Shown: one piece after another, positions 51,124 through 59,597 of the stretch
Numbering within the stretch: position 1 is the first letter of the stretch
Layout: each line of letters opens with the position of its first letter
Source: Pirellulaceae bacterium
Lineage (GTDB): Bacteria > Planctomycetota > Planctomycetia > Pirellulales > Pirellulaceae
DNA: 64,000 nt
Assembly: GCA_018402565.1 (NCBI GenBank)
Contig: JAGYIQ010000006.1
Span: 310,001 to 374,000, forward strand
Direction: 5' to 3'
Made by a program: the position numbers and the translations under genes
The notes under the pieces: model-generated
Seen by the model: only the letters and a program-made list of their open reading frames with translations
Told to the model about the DNA's origin: nothing
The model's database searches: none

Positions 51124-53581
51124 CTTCGTCTTCCGGGTCGGTCACACCTTCGTGCATCCAATAGGTGATCAGTGGCGCCAACAACAGGCAGAGAACGCCG
51201 GCTGCAATGGCGACGTACGACACCTGTTCGAAGACGCCCGCGCTCAGTTCCAACGTCTCCGTCGGACTGGGGAATCCCTCGCTGACTTTGGAATCATCGA
51301 CCCCCGCCAATTCCGAAATGATTCCGGCCACGTACTGCGAGAACGCAGTCGCCAAGAACCAGGCGCCCATCAAGGTACTGACCAAGTGCTTGGCAGATAA
51401 CTTGGTCATCGCCGACAAACCGACAGGCGACAGGCACAGCTCGCCCGTCGTGTGCAGATAGTACGCCAAGACCAACCACCATACGGAAACCATCCCTTGG
51501 GCGTTGGCGTTCGCCGCTCCAATCACCAGTGCGTAAAAGCCCAAGCCCAACTGGATCAGGCCCAAGGCGAATTTGACCGCGGCCGACGGGTTCCAACCGC
51601 GTGACTCCAGTCGACTCCACAGGGCGTTAAAGACCAAGGCAAAGACCAAGATAAACACCGCGTTCAACGCCTGGAAAATCGAGGCTGGCAGCTCCGCGCT
51701 CCTCTGCGCATACTTCATACCCACATGGCTGGCTTCGATCGGCCAATCGATCTCAAAGTTCGTGTATTCCGGCAAACGTTGCACCAATGCCCGCAGTTGG
51801 TCCAGCTCTTTGATCGTGAAGTCCGCCGCTTGATACTTGTACCCCAACTGCAATTGCGTCGGCTGCAGGCGGATCGTCTGGCCGACCATCTCTTCCGTCA
51901 CCTCTTCCGTCACCGTCCCAGTCGACTCGACTCGAGCCACGTTGCGATCGGTGAACACGTTCATGCTATTGCCGGCCTGCTCGAAGAACGAGAAGAAGAC
52001 CAAGTTAAAGAATATCAACACCATGGCCGCCAACATGCGGTCGCGATACAACCACGGCAAACGGAAGATCTCGATCAACAAATAGCCAAATGCCAACCCG
52101 CCCAAAGTTACCAAGACCAATCCCGCCGGCTTGCTCACGTTCTTCAAAAACGCGGCCCCGACTTTGGCCAATCCCTTGTGCTCTTCAGAGGTTTTCAACA
52201 CAACCACGTCCTGCACACCGGCGGCCGTCAACTGTTGCACTGCCGCAGCATCCAATTCGGCCCCCACCAGCGCTTGCACTGCGGGGGTGTTGGTTGCCGG
52301 GACGGTCGATACCAATGTTCGACCAACGGCTGCCGCGTCCGTCAAACGGAACGTTCGCGTGCCCTGATAGATACTGGCGGGCAACAGCGCCAGCCCGTCG
52401 CGGGAATCGGCGGGCACAACCACCGGCAACGCTCGCACGGCCTGGGCCACCTCGGGCGCGATCCCGTAGTTGTTCAAGAGCGCATCTCGAGCCGACGCGA
52501 CCTCGGCTTCGGCTTGTTCCCGAGACATGGCCGCCTTCTTGCTGGGCATGAACGGGGCAAAGCCGGACACCAACAAGGCAAAGATCGGTATCGCGATCGC
52601 CGTCCCCACATAGACCTTCCAATCGTGTTGGCTATCGACATTCTCTGGTCGTTGCCCCGCCCAGTCCGGCAAGCCGCCACGCTTCAAAGCCACACAGGAA
52701 ATCACCGCCGACAACAGCAAACAAATCGCCACAAAGATATTGACCGCGATCGCAGCAAAATTGTCGGGACGCAAAACAAACAAGGCCACGGTCGTCCCCA
52801 AGGCCGCCGCCATGATCAACACGGCCGACAAGAGGTTCGGCATGATGAACACCGCCAAGCCGACCATCATGCCGATCGTCGCCAAACCAAAGCCCCAGTG
52901 CCAACCGTAGACTTCCCCGATATAGCCGCACAACAACGGGCTGATGGCCGCCCCCAAATTGATGCCCATGTAGAAAATATTGAAGCCATTGTCCCGCCGC
53001 CCATCTCGCTTGCCGTATAGCGTGCCCACCATCGTGGAAATGTTCGGCTTAAAAAAGCCATTGCCCGCGATCAACATCGCCAGGGCAAAGTAGAACGGCC
53101 ATTCACTCTCGTAGGTCATCAACAAGTGACCCGCGGCCATCAGGATCCCCCCGAGCACCACGGCCAGACGCTTGCCCAAGATTTTATCGGCCAACACACC
53201 ACCGATGAACGGTGTCATATAAACCAAGGCCGTGTAAGCGCCATAGACCGCGGACGCCTGCCCGTCGCTCATCGCCAACAGGCCCTTGGTCATGTAAAAA
53301 ATCAACAACGCCCGCATGCCGTAATACGAGAACCTCTCCCACATTTCGGCAAAAAACAGGGTGTACAGTCCCGTCGGATGACCAAATACGTTGGCTTGTT
53401 GGGCAATACGATTGGCCTCCAACCGAGCCTTGGCGTCAGTGGACCCGGCGTTCGACCCGTTAACGGACGCTGGACTGCCGCCTCCCGCAGAACCTACGCT
53501 ACCTGGCAAACCAGAACCCTGCGGCAAACCAGAACCCTGCGAACCATTAGATCCGTCAGAACCATTAGATCCCTGCGACAT
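51116..53581 (-). CDS. POT/PTR family proton-dependent oligopeptide transporter
   Basis: 821 residues, versus roughly 450-600 in most bacterial POTs. The first ~50 residues are a Gly/Ser repeat leader (SNGSDGSNGSQGSGLPQGSG). The POT core begins HPTGLYTLFFAEMWERFSYY (ExxER-type motif) followed by GMRALLIFYM. GNGFFKPNISTMVGTLYG and FNIFYMGINLGAAISPLLCG are the family signatures. A ~150-residue Ala/Val-rich soluble insertion (about 345-495) splits the middle. The C-terminal half has GELCLSPVGLSAMTKLS and FLATAFSQYVAGIISELAG. It imports di- or tripeptides driven by protons. Confidence 0.93.
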   Translation of the reverse strand: MSQGSNGSDGSNGSQGSGLPQGSGLPGSVGSAGGGSPASVNGSNAGSTDAKARLEANRIAQQANVFGHPTGLYTLFFAEMWERFSYYGMRALLIFYMTKGLLAMSDGQASAVYGAYTALVYMTPFIGGVLADKILGKRLAVVLGGILMAAGHLLMTYESEWPFYFALAMLIAGNGFFKPNISTMVGTLYGKRDGRRDNGFNIFYMGINLGAAISPLLCGYIGEVYGWHWGFGLATIGMMVGLAVFIMPNLLSAVLIMAAALGTTVALFVLRPDNFAAIAVNIFVAICLLLSAVISCVALKRGGLPDWAGQRPENVDSQHDWKVYVGTAIAIPIFALLVSGFAPFMPSKKAAMSREQAEAEVASARDALLNNYGIAPEVAQAVRALPVVVPADSRDGLALLPASIYQGTRTFRLTDAAAVGRTLVSTVPATNTPAVQALVGAELDAAAVQQLTAAGVQDVVVLKTSEEHKGLAKVGAAFLKNVSKPAGLVLVTLGGLAFGYLLIEIFRLPWLYRDRMLAAMVLIFFNLVFFSFFEQAGNSMNVFTDRNVARVESTGTVTEEVTEEMVGQTIRLQPTQLQLGYKYQAADFTIKELDQLRALVQRLPEYTNFEIDWPIEASHVGMKYAQRSAELPASIFQALNAVFILVFALVFNALWSRLESRGWNPSAAVKFALGLIQLGLGFYALVIGAANANAQGMVSVWWLVLAYYLHTTGELCLSPVGLSAMTKLSAKHLVSTLMGAWFLATAFSQYVAGIISELAGVDDSKVSEGFPSPTETLELSAGVFEQVSYVAIAAGVLCLLLAPLITYWMHEGVTDPEDEAN

Positions 53582-53710
53582 TCAGCTTAACTCCCAGTTC
53601 GGTCTATGAGTCCGACCCCAGATTGATCTTCATCAGCGAATCAGCGCGGCGATGCATCTTAAACCAAAACAGCGATCAGTTCAGCCCCGCCGCTGTTTTT
53701 TTTTCACGGG

Positions 53711-54418
53711 TCACCTGGTCCCTTGAACGGCGGTCGAAGCTCCACTCGCCTTCCCATTGGCCTCGTGACGCAGCATCAGAAACACCAGGAAATCGTAGAG
53801 TCCGTGGGCCAAAATCGCGGCGAGGAGACCTCCGCCGCTGACGACCATCAGCGAAAACACCAGCCCCATCAACGAGGCTAAAACCCAATAAGCCCGAGTC
53901 ACCGCGTGGCAAAGACCAAACAGAAATGCCGAGACAACTGCCGCCAATAGAAACGTCGCCGCGTCGCCTGTGACCCAACTCGCAACCGCGAGCAACTCCC
54001 CGACCTGCAGCCAACGCAACCCAAGTTCAATGCCACCTTGTATCGCCCAGCGAAACAACAGCTCTTCACCGACCCCAGCCAAAGCCGCCAAACAGGCCAA
54101 TTGCCAGATCGAACATCGAACCAAACTCGGCACCAACGCCTGCTGAACAACCTGCTCGATCTCCGTCAGCCAAGCCCAGCCCTGGCGATCCATCCAGACA
54201 ACCAGCCACAACAAGGTCACGGCCACGCCAACGCCGATTGCGACAGCCCACCCCAGCCCAAAGCCGAGCCAATCGAGCGACCAGAGCGGCGCCTGAGTAG
54301 AACTCCTATCGCCGGTGGCCGCGTCGGAAGGAGCAATACCGACATCGCCCGCCAGAAACCCGAACAAGTACCCCAACAGCAGCCCCACCGCCAACAGCGC
54401 GCCCTGAAAACGCACCAT
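53711..54418 (-). CDS. CPBP family intramembrane glutamic endopeptidase (Abi/CAAX-like)
   Basis: 235 residues from the ATG at 54418 (MVRFQGALLAVGLLLGYLFG). The frame is open up to about 54600 and a longer N-terminus, e.g. from a nearby GTG, is possible. Multiple membrane helices carry the CPBP motifs: GEELLFRWAIQGG (EExxxR), FLFGLCHAVTRAYWVLAS, and ILAHGLYDFLVFLML with the late His and Asp. These are membrane proteases of the type II CAAX/Rce1 fold. It follows the small DUF6800-like gene on the same strand. Confidence 0.83.
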   Translation of the reverse strand: MVRFQGALLAVGLLLGYLFGFLAGDVGIAPSDAATGDRSSTQAPLWSLDWLGFGLGWAVAIGVGVAVTLLWLVVWMDRQGWAWLTEIEQVVQQALVPSLVRCSIWQLACLAALAGVGEELLFRWAIQGGIELGLRWLQVGELLAVASWVTGDAATFLLAAVVSAFLFGLCHAVTRAYWVLASLMGLVFSLMVVSGGGLLAAILAHGLYDFLVFLMLRHEANGKASGASTAVQGTR

Positions 54419-54609
54419 ATCCGCGAAGCCAATCAACACAGCGGCCGGCGGATCACCCGGTAGATGATCGCCGGCCTGCTTTTCAGGGTCTGACGTCGCG
54501 ACTGGAATCTCTCCGGAACCCTCGGATGGCCTCAGGTCTCGAGCAACCTCGGGACCCGAGCGGTCATTCGCAGTCAGGTCATCCGTCAGCGAGTGGTTGG
54601 GTGGGTCGC

Positions 54610-54792
54610 TCAGCCGCCGATTCCCAAGGTCTTGATCATGGCTTCGGCACCCGATGTCGTACGACGCAGTTTGGCGGCGATCACCGACTTTTCGTTCTTC
54701 GAGGCCTTTTCCAGACGCTTCTTCCACTTGGCGTACTGAGCGGTACGCTTGCGTCGGCGACGTAATTCACGCTGTCGTTCACTTCCAGCCAT
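54610..54792 (-). CDS. Small basic planctomycete protein (DUF6800-like)
   Basis: 60 residues from the ATG at 54792 with AGGGA upstream. It is very basic at the N-terminus (MAGSERQRELRRRRKRTAQY), with a Lys/Glu-rich helix and a conserved-looking end TSGAEAMIKTLGIGG. The pattern ERQRELRRRR...KLRR-T-GAE matches what I recall of DUF6800, a short family confined to planctomycetes. It superficially resembles ribosomal protein S21 but lacks S21 sequence features. Function unknown; an RNA or ribosome association would fit its charge, as inference. Confidence 0.7.
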   Translation of the reverse strand: MAGSERQRELRRRRKRTAQYAKWKKRLEKASKNEKSVIAAKLRRTTSGAEAMIKTLGIGG

Positions 54793-54916
54793 ATCGATCC
54801 CTAGACTTTTCTTGGCGAAAACAATTTTTACGGATGACCGCGCGTCCGACACTGGAGCGCGACGACCCTCCCGCTTGGGGCAGCCCATTCTAACCACTTC
54901 CCTGCCAAAAACAAGC

Positions 54917-56401
54917 TCAACTGGACGCGGGTTCTGCGGCGGGCTCCACACCTTGATCGAGGAGTGACGGAATCAAATCCTGTAGCGACACACGGCTGAC
55001 TTCGATCGAACTGCCACAAACCGAATACACGACCCACAGCCATTCGTCGTCCACCACACAAGACGTCGCTTGGAACCCCCGCCGCTCGTTCCGCACGAAC
55101 TCGGGCAAACCATCAGCACTCGCGAGCAGCGGAGCCCCTGACCGCAGTTCAAAACTCTCGGTGAACTGCAGACCTTCAAAGGCAATCGAGATCGTCAACG
55201 GATCGGCCGGGTTGCTGGGCAGACGGGACTGATTCCCCAGTAGCAGAACTGGACCGGCCGACAAACGCCGGAGGACCGCAAACCGACCGCTATTGCGGAG
55301 ATTGGTGGGCATGGGGGGACTCCAAGTCACGCCGCCGTCCGTACTGTGCTCGCTGTAAAGTCGATCCAACCCCTGCTCGCTGCCCCAAAGTCGTACCTGT
55401 CCTTGACCCGGCAGCGTCTCCGTCGTCGGAAAACTGAGCCGGTAGCGGTCCAACGTCAGCCGCTCGGGTATCGGAAAGTCAACCGCCCCCCCAAACCGCG
55501 ACCCGGACGTGGCCAAACTTCGCGTCAACGAACTCAAGGCGGCCCGCTCAAGTTCATCCAAGGGTTCCTCAACGGCCGAGTCGGAAGTTGCTGCGTTTTC
55601 GCCGGGGCCCGACTCCGCCACCCGCTCGGAAGTCTCTGACTCGCCAGACCTCCAGATCGTACGGACGGGGCCCAAACTACCGTCGAGCTGGATTCGGCGG
55701 ACTGTGTACGCCAGGATTTTCCTGACTGGCCGCGGGAAGTCCTCGCTCTCGACAACCGCGATCGCCTCCTCGAACGTCGTCGCGTCGATCGAGCCGAATC
55801 CGACCACCTCCTGCAAGCTAGCCACCGCATACCACTGGCCCTCAACCGACAAACAGGACGAGGAGCACAGCAAGCGATCACCGGTCCGATACGCTCCAAA
55901 ATTGCCCGGGGCTTTGAAGACTAAAAAAGGTGCTTCCCACGCCAGTCCATCGTCGGACCAAGCCCCGAGAATGCACTGACCGGCTCCATGCAGATGCGTA
56001 GGATGATATTGCCACAGGCAAAGAAATCGTCCCCCGACCCGTGCCAACTGGGGCTGTGTCTGAAACGCCAGATCAACCGTGTCAGTCAAACTCGAGGGAA
56101 CCAGCGGCAAGCTCAAACTCAGAGAAGAGGCCGCGTCCAGCCGAGCGGGAGCAGAGACCCCTCCATGCTCCGCGACAACTTGACCAGAAACTGGCAGGTC
56201 CGGCCCGTCCGCAGATGGCAGCTTGACCAGCCACTCAACCCGTACCCGATTGGTCGTTTCGGCGAGCGACTTGGAGCGAGCTTTCGGTTGCTCCGCCAAT
56301 GGTACCGCTGGCCATAACCCCGCATAGCCACTAATGAGAATAAAAAACGCCAACAGCGCCAGCGGCCAAAGTCGCACAAGGTCTTCGTATCGGTTCGACA
56401 T
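54917..56401 (-). CDS. Membrane-anchored BNR/sialidase-like protein
   Basis: 494 residues from the second ATG (56401). One N-terminal membrane anchor or signal (LWPLALLAFFILISGYAGLW) is followed by a predicted beta-propeller. Sialidase Asp-box-like motifs are STDGGVTWSPP and the weaker SDDGLAWEAPF. An acidic Ser/Glu-rich loop lies near residue 275. I do not see the Arg triad required for true sialidase activity with certainty, so a substrate is not assigned. Confidence 0.75.
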   Translation of the reverse strand: MSNRYEDLVRLWPLALLAFFILISGYAGLWPAVPLAEQPKARSKSLAETTNRVRVEWLVKLPSADGPDLPVSGQVVAEHGGVSAPARLDAASSLSLSLPLVPSSLTDTVDLAFQTQPQLARVGGRFLCLWQYHPTHLHGAGQCILGAWSDDGLAWEAPFLVFKAPGNFGAYRTGDRLLCSSSCLSVEGQWYAVASLQEVVGFGSIDATTFEEAIAVVESEDFPRPVRKILAYTVRRIQLDGSLGPVRTIWRSGESETSERVAESGPGENAATSDSAVEEPLDELERAALSSLTRSLATSGSRFGGAVDFPIPERLTLDRYRLSFPTTETLPGQGQVRLWGSEQGLDRLYSEHSTDGGVTWSPPMPTNLRNSGRFAVLRRLSAGPVLLLGNQSRLPSNPADPLTISIAFEGLQFTESFELRSGAPLLASADGLPEFVRNERRGFQATSCVVDDEWLWVVYSVCGSSIEVSRVSLQDLIPSLLDQGVEPAAEPASS

Positions 56402-56699
56402 CACAGTCACCCCTGGTCCGACCCATCAACGCAGCAGTGATTCGGTTTCCCAGCCAGGTCATCACGGGGCACAGCAAATGTCTTGCCGTTCCCAGACCCA
56501 CCCAGCCTCCAGCAGCTAGTGCGGAAGGCACGTGCCAGTTCTCGACCCGCCAGCCAACGTTCGGACTGGTGTCGACCTTTGACCAGGCACCAATACCAGC
56601 CGATTTGGCCGACTCATTTGGCCAGCCAATCGGGTTTGGCAGCCCGCCTTAACTGGCAACCCGCCTTAACTGGCAACCTGCCTTAAGTGGCAACCTGCC
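56402..56699. other. Intergenic region between rpsT and the BNR gene
   Basis: About 300 bp on the 3' side of rpsT. The last ~60 bp are the 17-bp tandem repeat listed separately. The remainder holds no recognisable gene and should contain the BNR gene promoter. Confidence 0.35.
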
Positions 56700-56710
56700 T
56701 TAACTGGCAG
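56643..56710. repeat. 17-bp tandem repeat (4 units) overlapping the rpsT stop codon
   Basis: Four units of CC(C/T)GCCTTAA(C/G)TGGCA(A/G). The unit at 56694-56710 lies within the last codons of rpsT and contains its TAA stop (reverse strand at 56700-56702). The other three are copies carried into the downstream region. Confidence 0.9.
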
Positions 56711-56972
56711 CCTTGGCTGCTTTGATCACTCGCTGCAGGCGGCTCTTTTGCCGAGCAGCAGCGTTCTTGTGGATCACGCCCTTGCTGCCGGCTTGATCCA
56801 ATTTCTTGGCGGCCACGCGGAAGTTGGCTTCGGCCGCGGCGACATCGCCCGACTTAACGGATTCCAGAACCCGCTTGATTTCCGTCTTCGTGCGCGACTT
56901 GATCGCCTTGTTCCGTACGCGACGGACTTCACTTTGCTTCAATCGCTTGGCAGCACTCTTGGTATTTGGCAT
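56700..56972 (-). CDS. rpsT: 30S ribosomal protein S20
   Basis: 90 residues from the ATG at 56972, giving the canonical N-terminus MPNTKSAAKRLKQSEVRRVR. NKAIKSRTKTEIKRVLESV and the C-terminal GVIHKNAAARQKSRLQRVIK segment are characteristic of S20. It binds the 5' domain of 16S rRNA. The frame is open to 57005, but family alignment supports 56972. Confidence 0.97.
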   Translation of the reverse strand: MPNTKSAAKRLKQSEVRRVRNKAIKSRTKTEIKRVLESVKSGDVAAAEANFRVAAKKLDQAGSKGVIHKNAAARQKSRLQRVIKAAKAAS

Positions 56973-57227
56973 AGGGGCAAAATCAGAACTGAGAATTCCT
57001 TCCATTTAGCACTGCCCGACCGTGCTTGGCCGGCCAACCACCTTGGTTGGAGGTGCTACGAGCCGCCCATTATGCGAATATTTCCTGAGCATGTCCAGTG
57101 GTAAACGCCCATTTAGCTGTGGTATCTTCGTTTTGAACCTGCTCGGCCTGCCAGCACCCGTCGGCGGCCGAATCGCTGCAGGGACGATCCGCCGCTACGA
57201 CACAAGTTACTACAGGTTCGCTCCATT

Positions 57228-59003
57228 TTGACCACGCCGCCAACCGAATCACCTTGCGATCGCCCCGCTGCCAACGGCCCTGGCCGGGTCTTCTTGGTCG
57301 GAGCGGGGCCCGGCGAACCCGGCGCGATCACCCTGCGGGCCCTGGAGTGCCTGGCGGCCGCCGATGCCGTGCTCTACGATTATTTGGTCAATCCATCCCT
57401 GCTCCGCTGGGCCACCCGCCCCGGTGTCGACCTCATTTCCCTCGGGCGACATGGCAGTGACTCGGAGACTCCACTCGCACCCGACACGCTCTCTGCCATC
57501 AACCGCCGCGTGATGCCACAAGAGGAGGTGTCGGACCTGATGGTACGCCTGGCGCTTGCTGGCCGGACGGTCGTGCGACTCAAATCAGGCGATCCGCTGA
57601 TCTTCGCGCGAGCCGCCGAAGAGATCGCGGCCCTGCAAGCCGCGGGCGTGCCCTTCGAAGTGGTCCCAGGCATCACCTCTGCCCTGGCAGCCGGCAGCTA
57701 CGCGGGAATCCCGCTCACCCACCGCGACCATGCCTCGGCCGTCGCCCTGGTTACCGGCCACCCCGCGGTCTCCACCCAGGGGCACGGAACCGAGAATGCG
57801 GACGACCACGACCCAGCGAGCGGAATCGCAGGTCACGCGAGCAGTCCGGAAGACGGGAACCCGAACGGGCAATCCGCCGTGGCCCAGCGTCCCGACGGCT
57901 TGGACTGGGAGGCCCTCGCGCGATTCCCCGGCACCCTAGTCGTCTACATGGGAACCACGCAGGTCGAGTACTGGGCGGGCGAGTTGCTCAAGTTTGGCAA
58001 AGACCCACAAACCCCTGTCGCCATCCTGCGCCGCTGCGGCTTCTCCGACCAAACGGTCAAGCGCACGACGCTCGCACAGCTCATCGAAACGGCGACGCTT
58101 CCCAAGCGGATCCGGCCGCCGGTGGTGTTCCTGATCGGCAACGCCGTCGATGCGCCGTCCACCTCCGAGTGGTTCACGCAGCGGCCACTGGTTCATCAAA
58201 CGGTCCTGATCACGCGGCCAGACGATCCTCAGCACACACTCGCTCGGCAATTCGAACTACTCGGGGCCCAAGTCCTGCACTGGCCGGTCATTCGAATCCT
58301 GCCCGCAGCCGACCCGACTCCCCTGGACAACGCGATTCGCGAACTGTCCAAGTTCGAGTGGATCGTGTTCAATAGCCCGAACGGTGTCCGGCATTTTATG
58401 CAGCGACTGTGGCACCTGGGCCGCGACGCTCGCGGGCTGCACGCCTGTCGCATCGCCGCCATCGGACGACAAACCGCCGCTGAACTGGAGCGATACCACC
58501 TCCGCTGCGACTTGGTGCCGGAACAATTCGACGCCGATCACTTGGCCGAGGCTCTCGTCAATCAGGCGCTCAACGCTCGCCCGGTCGCCCGCGATAATAC
58601 CACCGATGCCTCCCCACTACCCAAGCCGTCCGCGGGACCTTGCTTGATCGTGCGTGCCAGTCGCGGTCGGGAGGTCTTGGCCGAACGCCTGAACGCGGTC
58701 GGCGTCCCCGTCACCCAGGTCGTCGCCTACCAGAATGTGGACAACGACAGCCCGCCGGCGGACATCCTCGCCGCCATGCAAAACGGTAAAATCGAGTGGG
58801 TCACGGTCACCTCCAGCGCCATCGCGGATAACCTGGCACGCCAGTTCGGCGCGGCCCTCGCCCAGACCCGACTCGCCAGTATCTCGCCGATCACCACTCG
58901 CCGCTTGCAACAGCACGGCCTCGCAGCGACGGTAGAAGCCGAAGTCTACACGGCCCAAGGCATTGTCGACGCGATGCTGACCCACGTATCCGCCTCCCCC
59001 TGA
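57228..59003 (+). CDS. cobA-hemD: Fused uroporphyrinogen-III C-methyltransferase / uroporphyrinogen-III synthase
   Basis: 591 residues from a TTG at 57228. No ATG is nearby and the Shine-Dalgarno is weak, so the start is uncertain. Residues ~18-305 are SUMT: RVFLVGAGPGEPGAITLRAL, VVRLKSGDPLIFARAAEEI, VVPGITSALAAGSYAGIPLT and LVVYMGTTQ. A ~45-residue Asp/Gly/Ser-rich insertion follows the GHPAVST segment. Residues ~320-590 are HemD (LITRPDDPQHTLARQFELLG, FNSPNGVRHFMQRL, WVTVTSSAIADNLARQFG). The fusion makes uroporphyrinogen III and methylates it to precorrin-2 for sirohaem/cobamide, while HemD also serves haem. Confidence 0.93.
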   Translation: MTTPPTESPCDRPAANGPGRVFLVGAGPGEPGAITLRALECLAAADAVLYDYLVNPSLLRWATRPGVDLISLGRHGSDSETPLAPDTLSAINRRVMPQEEVSDLMVRLALAGRTVVRLKSGDPLIFARAAEEIAALQAAGVPFEVVPGITSALAAGSYAGIPLTHRDHASAVALVTGHPAVSTQGHGTENADDHDPASGIAGHASSPEDGNPNGQSAVAQRPDGLDWEALARFPGTLVVYMGTTQVEYWAGELLKFGKDPQTPVAILRRCGFSDQTVKRTTLAQLIETATLPKRIRPPVVFLIGNAVDAPSTSEWFTQRPLVHQTVLITRPDDPQHTLARQFELLGAQVLHWPVIRILPAADPTPLDNAIRELSKFEWIVFNSPNGVRHFMQRLWHLGRDARGLHACRIAAIGRQTAAELERYHLRCDLVPEQFDADHLAEALVNQALNARPVARDNTTDASPLPKPSAGPCLIVRASRGREVLAERLNAVGVPVTQVVAYQNVDNDSPPADILAAMQNGKIEWVTVTSSAIADNLARQFGAALAQTRLASISPITTRRLQQHGLAATVEAEVYTAQGIVDAMLTHVSASP

Positions 59004-59025
59004 GACGACGATTGGAACCGCAGCC

Positions 59026-59421
59026 ATGCCCGCCCCCTCGCCCAACCCTGAGCCATCGACTGCAATCGCCACCCGTACCGCTGGCTCGTCGCCATCACTC
59101 CCCTCCGCGGCCGACCGGTCGATCACCTTCCGCGATTTTCAAAACTTGATCGCCCAGATGTACGGCGCCAAAGACGACAAACGCGGGATCCCGGGCACGT
59201 TCATGTGGTTCATGGAAGAAGTCGGCGAACTGTCCACCGCCCTCCGCGAAGGCACCCCCGAGGAACTGGCCGGCGAATTCGCCGACGTCGCCGCCTGGCT
59301 GACCACCCTGGCCAATGTCGCTAACATCGACCTGACCCTTGCCATCGCCCAGAAGTACGGCAGCGGTTGCCCCGGCTGCCAACAACTCGTCTGCCGCTGC
59401 CCGCCCGAAGAAAAGCCGTAG
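59026..59421 (+). CDS. MazG-like nucleotide pyrophosphohydrolase
   Basis: 131 residues. After a ~30-residue Pro/Ser/Thr-rich leader, the MazG all-alpha NTP pyrophosphatase motif appears: MWFMEEVGELSTALREG followed by EELAGEFADVAAWLTTL (EExxE...ExxD metal ligands). The C-terminus has a Cys cluster (GCPGCQQLVCRC), a possible zinc site seen in some planctomycete members. It begins 22 bp after cobA-hemD and is probably co-transcribed. Likely role: hydrolysis of a non-canonical or signalling NTP; the substrate is unknown. Confidence 0.85.
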   Translation: MPAPSPNPEPSTAIATRTAGSSPSLPSAADRSITFRDFQNLIAQMYGAKDDKRGIPGTFMWFMEEVGELSTALREGTPEELAGEFADVAAWLTTLANVANIDLTLAIAQKYGSGCPGCQQLVCRCPPEEKP

Positions 59422-59500
59422 CCCACCGAAACCCTCTGCCACCGCCTCGGCGACAGGCAGTGACTACCGCAAGCCCCCCCTTTATTATCGTAAATTATTA

Positions 59501-59519
59501 TAGTTATAGCGTATAACTA
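59501..59519. repeat. Perfect AT-rich palindrome
   Basis: TAGTTATA-GCG-TATAACTA, 8-bp arms with a 3-base centre, within an AT-rich island (about 59480-59530) in the gap between two convergent genes. It lacks the GC stem and T-run of an intrinsic terminator. Confidence 0.7.
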
Positions 59520-59597
59520 AACAATTTCGACAGGACTATTACGCAGCCAGACACGCTTCGTCGCATCCGGGGATTAGCGGATGAGCCATGTCATCGG

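Noticed and set aside
54610..54792. Identification as ribosomal protein S21
   Set aside because: Size and charge fit, but the S21 sequence signature is absent; the pattern fits a planctomycete DUF6800-like protein better.
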